Source: CAYUNE01 sp964446115 (GTDB taxonomy: Bacteria; Desulfobacterota; Desulfobulbia; Desulfobulbales; Desulfobulbaceae). Taken from it: DNA of 37,956 nt. The notes under the pieces are model-generated. The model worked only from the letters and a program-made list of their open reading frames with translations, did not search any database and had not been told where the DNA came from. The DNA lies in contig CAYUNE010000029.1 in assembly GCA_964446115.1 (NCBI GenBank), forward strand, positions 1-37,956. The letters run 5' to 3'. Positions 33,448 to 37,956 of the stretch are shown here, piece after piece (positions within the stretch are counted from its first letter, which is position 1; each line of letters starts with the position of its first letter). The translations under genes and the position numbers were made by a program.

Positions 33448-33772
33448 GCTCTGTTCTCCCTGTTGTAAATGTGAAACGGATAGCCGGCGCAATGCCCTGT
33501 ATCCAATGAAATTTCGGGCAAAACCTACTGAATCGCCCTTCATTAAGCAGACAAATATACCGCAGAATAAAGATTTTAGCTATGAAAATTTCCCTGCAAA
33601 GTTTTGACAGAAACCACCAAAGCAGGTATGTTTTTCACTCTCATCCATCCACGTAAGTGATCACGGGCACCGCATCTTTACACGCTCTCTCCCGGTCTGT
33701 ATCGTGGGGCTGTAGCGGCCGGGAGAGAGCGTACAAATCTGCAGCACCTGTGACCAATTACACCATCCACTC
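33448..33772. other. divergent adk/hom intergenic region
   Basis: 325 bases with no convincing gene. The left part (33480-33610) is AT-rich and should hold the adk promoter. The right part holds the large inverted repeat at 33682-33732. I see no recognisable riboswitch class in the hom leader. Confidence 0.5.
33682..33732. repeat. long perfect inverted repeat in the hom leader
   Basis: ACGCTCTCTCCCGG (33682-33695) is exactly complementary to CCGGGAGAGAGCGT (33719-33732), with a 23-base loop. It ends 40 bases before the hom start codon. No run of T follows, so it is not a standard terminator. It may be an RNA hairpin acting on hom translation or stability, or a regulator site. Confidence 0.6.
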
Positions 33773-35128
33773 ATGCAGGATACGGAACAGAACATGCGGG
33801 AAATACAGGTTGGCCTCATCGGATTCGGAACCGTTGGCCGTGGACTGGCCGAAACGCTGCTGAATCAACAGCAGAGACTGGAAAAACGCTCGGGCATCAC
33901 CCTGCGACTGGCCCGGGTTGCCGATATCGTCGTGGACAGCCTGCCCGGCAGGTTCGCCGCCACGCAGTTGACCACGGATGCGGCCACGATCATCAATGAT
34001 CCGGATATCGACATCGTGGTCGAACTCATCGGCGGCATCGAACCGGCCCGCACCTTTCTGCTCGATGCCGTCTCCGCCGGTAAACACGTGGTGACCGCCA
34101 ACAAGGCCCTGCTCTCCCGGCACGGCATGGAGATCTTCCGGGCCGCCGGAGAAAAAGGGGTCGAGGTGGGGTTCGAGGCCAGTGTCGGCGGCGGCATTCC
34201 GGTGATCAAGGCGCTGCGCGAAGGGTTGGTCGCCAACCGTATCGAGTCGATCATGGGCATCATGAACGGTACCGCCAACTATATCCTCACCCGCATGACC
34301 GACGAGGGCATCGACTTTGCCACGGTTCTCAAGGAGGCCCAGGCAGAGGGCTATGCCGAAGCCGATCCCACCTACGACGTCGAGGGCATCGACACAGCCC
34401 ACAAGCTGGTGATCCTCGCCACCATGGCTTACGGCATGGATATCGGTCTTGATGACATCACCACCGAGGGCATCTCCACCATCGAGCCGGTGGACATCGA
34501 ATTTGCGCGGGAATTCGGCTACCGCATCAAACTGCTGGCCATCAGTCGCAATCACGGTTCCAGTATCGAGGCGCGGGTTCATCCCACCATGGTGCCGGAG
34601 AGCCATCTGCTGGCCTCCATCAACGGCGCCTTCAACGCCATCCACTTCACCGGCGACACGGTGGGCGACGTGCTGCTCTACGGGATGGGCGCCGGCATGA
34701 TGCCCACCGGCAGCGCCGTGGCCGCAGATGTCATGGACATTGCCAGAAACATCGTTCACGGTGCGGTCGGCCGGGTACCCGCTCTGTCCTACCTGCCTGA
34801 ACATATCAGCGGCCGCGACATCACTCCCCTTGAAAAACTTCGTTGTCCCTACTATTTCCGCATCACAGCCGTGGACAAACCCGGAGTGCTGTCGAAGATT
34901 TCCGGCATTCTCAGCGAGCATGACATCAGCATCGAATCGGTCATCCAGAAGGGACGGCAGCAACAGGGGCCGGTGGCCATCGTCATCCGCACCCACCATG
35001 CCGGAGAAGATGCCGTGGCCCGGGCACTGGACAAAATCGACGCCCTGGACATCGTTGCCGCTCCCACGGTGCGCATCAGGATCCTCACCGAGGGGTCTCA
35101 GACGCCGGATCAGGCGGACCTGTCATGA
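33773..35128 (+). CDS. hom: homoserine dehydrogenase with ACT domain
   Basis: It reduces aspartate semialdehyde to homoserine in the threonine/methionine branch. The product is 451 residues; ATG 33773 is used and 33794 is possible. The N-terminal NAD(P) domain has VGLIGFGTVGRGLAETL. The catalytic domain has TANKALLSRHGMEIF, FEASVGGGIPVIKALREG, GIMNGTANYILTRM and EAQAEGYAEADPTYDVEGID. A C-terminal ACT domain (YYFRITAVDKPGVLSKISGI, from about residue 360) suggests feedback control by an amino acid such as threonine. The stop overlaps the ATG of the next gene, so the two are coupled. A long hairpin precedes it. Confidence 0.95.
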   Translation: MQDTEQNMREIQVGLIGFGTVGRGLAETLLNQQQRLEKRSGITLRLARVADIVVDSLPGRFAATQLTTDAATIINDPDIDIVVELIGGIEPARTFLLDAVSAGKHVVTANKALLSRHGMEIFRAAGEKGVEVGFEASVGGGIPVIKALREGLVANRIESIMGIMNGTANYILTRMTDEGIDFATVLKEAQAEGYAEADPTYDVEGIDTAHKLVILATMAYGMDIGLDDITTEGISTIEPVDIEFAREFGYRIKLLAISRNHGSSIEARVHPTMVPESHLLASINGAFNAIHFTGDTVGDVLLYGMGAGMMPTGSAVAADVMDIARNIVHGAVGRVPALSYLPEHISGRDITPLEKLRCPYYFRITAVDKPGVLSKISGILSEHDISIESVIQKGRQQQGPVAIVIRTHHAGEDAVARALDKIDALDIVAAPTVRIRILTEGSQTPDQADLS

Positions 35129-36348
35129 AATTCGTCATTCTGGTGGGCGACGGCATGGGCGACGAGCCCATGGACGAGCTCAACGGTAAAACAGTGCTGG
35201 AGGCAGCCGCCACCCCGGCAATGGACTCCCTTTGCCGTCGGGGGGAACTGCTGCTCACCCGCACGGTACCCGCGGGTTTTCCTCCGGGCAGCGATGTGGC
35301 CAACCTTTCACTGCTCGGCTATGAACCGGAAAAGTACTATACCGGTCGCGCCCCGCTTGAGGCCGCCAGCATGGGCATTCGCCTGGCTGCCGACGAAATC
35401 GCCTATCGCTGCAACCTGGTTACCCTCGAACACCGCGGCGATCAGGTGATCATGCGCGATTACAGCGCCGGCCACATCACCACGGAGGAAAGCCGCCGGC
35501 TGATCCGCGACCTGCGGCGGAGCTGCCCGGATGATAATTTTCGCCTCTACCCGGGGGTAAGCTTCCGCCATCTGTTGGTGTCGGGAAAGAAAGAGTCCGG
35601 GCCTGTGACCACGCCGCCCCACGATCACCTTGACCAGGACGTTACCGGCTATTACAACAACTACCTGTCCGCTCCCGGGTTCAGGGAGTTGATTACGGCA
35701 AGCGAAAAACTGCTGGCCAACCATCCCGTCAACCGCGCCCGGCAGCGGGACGGGAAAAACCCGGCAAACGCTCTCTGGCTCTGGGGGGAAGGACGCATGC
35801 CCTCCATGCCGCCCTTTTCAAAGCGCTACGGCATGGAAGGCGGCCTCATCTCCGCCGTGGATCTCCTCAAGGGCATCGGCGTCTGCTGCGGCCTTGACAT
35901 CTGCGAGGTGGAGGGCGCCACAGGCTATCTGGACACCAACTACGGGGGCAAGGTGGAGGCGGCACTGGCCGCCCTGGATCGCCGGGACTTCGTCCTGGTG
36001 CATGTGGAGGCCCCGGACGAGGCCGGACACCAGGGCAGCCTGGCCGACAAGCTGCGCGCGGTGGAGGATTTCGACCGGTGCATCGTCGGCCCGGTTGTTG
36101 CCGGGCTCAAAAAGCGGTACCAACCCTTCCGGCTCCTGGTGACCATGGACCACTACACTCCCCTGGCCATCCGCACCCACGTGGATTGGCCGGTCCCCAT
36201 GCTGCTCTTTGACTCCCGCGGGGCCGGACCCGCCTGCGGCCTTGTCTACAGCGAACGCAACGCCGTCGAATACAGCCGGCACCACAACCGCCGTTTCGAC
36301 AGCGGTGCCGACTACTTCTCCTTTTTCCTGGAAAAGAGAGAGAGATGA
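35125..36348 (+). CDS. archaeal-type phosphoglycerate mutase homologue, probable homoserine kinase (TIGR02535-like)
   Basis: The product is 407 residues in the alkaline-phosphatase/ApgM superfamily. It starts KFVILVGDGMGDEPMDELNG and has TPAMDSLCRRGEL, GFPPGSDVANLSLLGYEP, YTGRAPLEAASMGI, EAPDEAGHQGSLADKLRAVE and VTMDHYTPLAIRTH. The TIGR02535 group was proposed as a homoserine kinase in bacteria that lack ThrB, mainly because its gene sits beside threonine genes. Here it overlaps hom by four bases (ATGA), and no thrB is seen. The glycolytic mutase function is the alternative. The gene also overlaps the thioesterase gene by four bases. Confidence 0.85.
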   Translation: MKFVILVGDGMGDEPMDELNGKTVLEAAATPAMDSLCRRGELLLTRTVPAGFPPGSDVANLSLLGYEPEKYYTGRAPLEAASMGIRLAADEIAYRCNLVTLEHRGDQVIMRDYSAGHITTEESRRLIRDLRRSCPDDNFRLYPGVSFRHLLVSGKKESGPVTTPPHDHLDQDVTGYYNNYLSAPGFRELITASEKLLANHPVNRARQRDGKNPANALWLWGEGRMPSMPPFSKRYGMEGGLISAVDLLKGIGVCCGLDICEVEGATGYLDTNYGGKVEAALAALDRRDFVLVHVEAPDEAGHQGSLADKLRAVEDFDRCIVGPVVAGLKKRYQPFRLLVTMDHYTPLAIRTHVDWPVPMLLFDSRGAGPACGLVYSERNAVEYSRHHNRRFDSGADYFSFFLEKRER

Positions 36349-36800
36349 AAATCGCCATCACCATGCCGCCGCTCCCCTTCCGCATCAAGACCCGCGTCAT
36401 TTATGCCGATACCGATGCCGGGGGCGTGGTCTACCATGCCGCTTACCTGCGATTCTTCGAATCCGCCCGCACCGAGATGATCCGCCACTGGAACTATTCC
36501 TACAGGGACATGGTCGAAAAGGGCCTCATCCTGCCGGTGACGGAAAGCTATCTCCGCTACAAGGCCCCGGCCCTCTACGATGACCTGCTCATCACCGAAA
36601 CCGCCCTGGTGGAGGTGAAAAAAGTCTCCTGCCGCTTCAACTATCGCATCCTCCGCGCTGCGGAAAACGCCGGGGAACGACTCCTGGTGCAGGGATTCAC
36701 CACCCACGCCTGCGTGGGCGCCCAGGGCAGGCTGCGTCCCTTTCCGGCTGAATTTGTCCGGTTGCTGGAACAGATCATCCGCTCCCAGAACGAAAAATGA
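36345..36800 (+). CDS. YbgC/FadM-type hotdog acyl-CoA thioesterase
   Basis: The product is 151 residues with a hotdog fold. The key motif YADTDAGGVVYHAAYLRFFE near residue 21 carries the catalytic aspartate, and SARTEMIRHWNYSYRDMVEK follows. YLRYKAPALYDDLLITETAL and CRFNYRILRA continue the strand pattern of 4-hydroxybenzoyl-CoA thioesterase-like proteins. YbgC-type enzymes cleave short acyl-CoA or acyl carrier protein thioesters. The ATG overlaps the previous stop by four bases, so it is the third gene of the hom operon. The substrate is not evident from the context. Transcription should end before the tRNA promoter at 36823, but no terminator is clear. Confidence 0.88.
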   Translation: MKIAITMPPLPFRIKTRVIYADTDAGGVVYHAAYLRFFESARTEMIRHWNYSYRDMVEKGLILPVTESYLRYKAPALYDDLLITETALVEVKKVSCRFNYRILRAAENAGERLLVQGFTTHACVGAQGRLRPFPAEFVRLLEQIIRSQNEK

Positions 36801-36822
36801 ACCCGCCCCTCCCTTTCTGCGG

Positions 36823-36850
36823 TTGACAATCAAGGGGAATGGATTATAGT
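36823..36850 (+). promoter_or_regulatory. promoter of the initiator tRNA
   Basis: TTGACA (36823-36828) and TATAGT (36845-36850) are 16 bases apart. The tRNA begins 13 bases downstream, which fits a short 5' leader. This is the closest match to the sigma70 consensus in the right half of the window. Confidence 0.7.
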
Positions 36851-36862
36851 ACATTCATGCGA

Positions 36863-36939
<77 letters not shown>

Positions 36940-36948
36940 AATAAATTC

Positions 36949-36987
36949 AAGGGTTTAAGGCAATCCGGCCTTAAACCCTTTTTTTTT
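36949..36987 (+). terminator. intrinsic terminator of the initiator tRNA
   Basis: AAGGGTTTAAGGC (36949-36961) pairs with GCCTTAAACCCTT (36968-36980) around a 6-base loop, and seven more T follow. It is an ideal rho-independent terminator right after the tRNA. Confidence 0.9.
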
Positions 36988-37016
36988 GCTGGTCATTGTA
37001 CGAGTCGGGAGCACTT

Positions 37017-37045
37017 AACTCCATTTTGCCTATCTTCATGGAGTT
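37017..37045. repeat. 8-base inverted repeat
   Basis: AACTCCAT (37017-37024) and ATGGAGTT (37038-37045) are perfect inverted repeats with a 13-base spacer. They lie between the tRNA terminator and the direct repeat at 37099 and may be part of a remnant of a repeat or mobile element. No function can be read. Confidence 0.35.
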
Positions 37046-37098
37046 TTCAGTCAAAAACAACAAAAAGGGCCGGCTCCTGAAAGGCGACATCTTCCCCG

Positions 37099-37131
37099 AA
37101 AATGTTGCTTTTCAAGACCTGACCCCGGGTT
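37099..37131 (+). repeat. 33-base direct repeat, copy 1
   Basis: The 33-base sequence runs from AAAATGTTGCTTTTCAAG through ACCTGACCCCGGGTT. Copy 2 at 37755-37787 has one substitution (A for G before GGTT). The two flank the coiled-coil gene. I recall similar 'TTTCAAGACCTGACCCC' sequences scattered through related genomes, sometimes near transposase genes, but none is seen here. Confidence 0.65.
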
Positions 37132-37147
37132 CTGACCCCCAGCTCTC

Positions 37148-37176
37148 TTGTAAAAAGTTTTCATGATTGTTATACT
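37148..37176 (+). promoter_or_regulatory. candidate promoter of the coiled-coil gene
   Basis: TTGTAA (37148-37153) and TATACT (37171-37176) are 17 bases apart. The ribosome site CCAGGAG and the ATG at 37210 follow. A near-consensus -10 supports the call. Confidence 0.6.
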
Positions 37177-37209
37177 TTGAGCTACAAAGAGACAGCCAGG
37201 AGCCGACTC

Positions 37210-37683
37210 ATGCCCGAAAACGAAGAAAAAAAAGACATGGCCATCAATAAGAAAGAACTTGATCTTATGGTGGCCAATATTATCCCGACTTCGCGATACT
37301 TTGAAATCCGTTTCGATTACCTGCAGAAACAGGTCGACGATCTCAAAGAAGGCCAGAAAGAAATCCGCGAAGAAATGGGCAAACGTTTCGAGCAGGTGGA
37401 CAAACGTTTTGAACAGGTGGATAAACGTTTCGAGCAGGTGGACAAACGTTTCGAACAGGTGGATAAACGCTTCGAGCAGGTGGACAGGCGTTTTGAACAG
37501 CTGGACAAACGTTTCGACCAGGTAAATATCAAGCTCGACACCATTATTGAACGGATGGATACCAAAATAGATGCAGGCCTTCGGGAAAACCGGGCAATGA
37601 GCATCCGTCTGTTTTCATTCGCAATGGTATTCTCAGCAATCTCCATGGCCGGCCTGCTTGCCAAAATGACCGGCCTCTTCTGA
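37210..37683 (+). CDS. heptad-repeat coiled-coil protein with C-terminal membrane anchor
   Basis: From ATG 37210 (AGGAG eight bases upstream) the product is 157 residues. After a charged start and DYLQKQVDDLKEGQKEIREE there are seven tandem heptads of the KRFEQVD type (about residues 58-106), the last two degenerate (RRFEQLD, KRFDQVN). NIKLDTIIERMDTKIDAGLR continues the coiled coil. A single hydrophobic helix (LFSFAMVFSAISMAGLLAKM) ends the protein. The layout resembles DUF1640-like and Borrelia Bdr-like repeat proteins, where repeat number varies. The repeats are conserved at DNA level (37381-37527), so copy-number change is likely. The gene stands between two 33-base direct repeats, suggesting it moved or was inserted as a cassette. 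A function is not known. Confidence 0.82.
   Translation: MPENEEKKDMAINKKELDLMVANIIPTSRYFEIRFDYLQKQVDDLKEGQKEIREEMGKRFEQVDKRFEQVDKRFEQVDKRFEQVDKRFEQVDRRFEQLDKRFDQVNIKLDTIIERMDTKIDAGLRENRAMSIRLFSFAMVFSAISMAGLLAKMTGLF
37381..37527 (+). repeat. seven tandem 21-bp repeats inside the coiled-coil gene
   Basis: Seven in-frame 21-base units start AAACGTTT and code for KRFEQVD. Odd units end CGAGCAGGTGGAC and even units GAACAGGTGGAT in the first four, with drift in the last three. This gives a 42-base super-repeat, suggesting recent duplication of a two-unit block. It is not a CRISPR array, because there are no unique spacers. Confidence 0.9.
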
Positions 37684-37754
37684 ATTTTCTCCCCTTCCAG
37701 CCGGCAACCCAAAACCGGCCGGCTACGCCGGCTCCGGACAGGCGCTATTCCCTA

Positions 37755-37787
37755 AAAATGTTGCTTTTCAAGACCTGACCCCAGGTT
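37755..37787 (+). repeat. 33-base direct repeat, copy 2
   Basis: Same orientation as 37099-37131 and identical at 32 of 33 positions. It lies 71 bases after the coiled-coil stop codon. Beyond it, ATCAGGAATCAG occurs twice (near 37829 and 37850), a small local duplication. Confidence 0.65.
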
Positions 37788-37850
37788 TGCTGCGCGCGGC
37801 AGTTGTTAGAAAACAGAAAACCAGCAGATCAGGAATCAGAACAACAGCAA

Positions 37851-37956
37851 TCAGGAATCAGCGGCCAGGGAGAACACCACACGAAACCCCATGATGTCGT
37901 TCCGATTGAGCGGATGATTCCAGTAGCGGACCGAACAGCGGACGTAGCCCGGGGAG
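37851..37956 (-). CDS. 3' end of a formylglycine-generating-enzyme-like (SUMF1/FGE-sulfatase) gene
   Basis: Reading leftward from the window edge, the frame encodes SPGYVRCSVRYWNHPLNRND, then IMGFRVVFSLAADS and a TGA at 37853-37851. The CSVR...NR-[ND]-[DN]-x-[MI]-GFR-[VL]-V pattern is the C-terminal signature of the FGE-sulfatase domain found in formylglycine-generating enzymes, PvdO and EgtB-like proteins. Only the last 34 residues are in the window. Substrate and type cannot be determined. Bacterial genomes often carry several such genes, some in variable or repeat-rich loci. Confidence 0.75.
   Translation of the reverse strand, partial: SPGYVRCSVRYWNHPLNRNDIMGFRVVFSLAADS

Noticed and set aside
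33682..33732. Intrinsic terminator before hom
   Set aside because: The hairpin is strong but no T run follows on either strand, and it stands upstream of hom rather than after a gene end.
37381..37527. Possible CRISPR array
   Set aside because: The 21-base units are contiguous, in frame and without spacers; they encode coiled-coil heptads.

Overview
The window is 37,956 bases of GC-rich chromosomal DNA that reads like a Desulfobacterota genome, most plausibly a Desulfobulbales-type sulfate or sulfur metabolising anaerobe. The evidence is indirect: a selenocysteine synthase gene, a propionyl/methylmalonyl-CoA cluster, a CobA-HemD fusion, an archaeal-type phosphoglycerate-mutase homologue in the homoserine kinase position, an outer-membrane (Kdo) gene, a sigma-54 activator and several small secreted or DUF5658-type proteins. 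I see no phage, IS element or CRISPR array. Coding density is high and base composition is even, apart from short AT-rich promoter zones.

Left part (1-12.8 kb), nearly all rightward. A leftward promoter and boxA-like leader at the edge suggest an rRNA operon just outside the window. Then follow selA, a large GGDEF-like/TPR protein, a LOG-family protein, pilT, and a propionate-type cluster: methylmalonyl-CoA epimerase, carboxyltransferase beta subunit, and biotin carboxylase/biotin carrier alpha subunit. A fragment of a methylmalonyl-CoA mutase gene sits directly before the epimerase. A 751-residue AAA+ ATPase of unknown role follows, then a 36-residue membrane peptide with its own promoter and terminator.

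Middle part (12.9-25.4 kb), mixed strands. It holds a small periplasmic cytochrome c, a sigma-54 activator whose N-terminus resembles a low-molecular-weight phosphatase/arsenate reductase without its catalytic cysteine, a secreted TPR protein, two convergent related small exported proteins, waaA-comEC, a TlpA-like thioredoxin, a DUF5658 membrane protein with a truncated basic relative nearby, an SH3b protein and mutL.

Right part (25.4-38 kb). A class A penicillin-binding protein is coupled to a cysteine-rich protein. A permease/ArsR pair is next, with a palindromic operator candidate. Then come an orphan PstS-like binding protein, a cobA-hemD fusion overlapping a cereblon-like CULT-domain gene, adk, and the overlapping genes hom, apgM-like and ybgC-like. 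An initiator tRNA with promoter and terminator follows. The right edge has a heptad-repeat coiled-coil membrane protein between two near-identical 33-bp direct repeats, and the 3' end of a formylglycine-generating-enzyme-like gene.

The leads most worth a second look are the CULT-domain protein with a complete predicted imide pocket, the mutase remnant in the carboxylase operon, the convergent small exported pair, the degenerate phosphatase-like sensor on the sigma-54 activator, and a shared motif at 13.57 and 22.38 kb. All family assignments come from reading motifs and recalling families; no database search was run.
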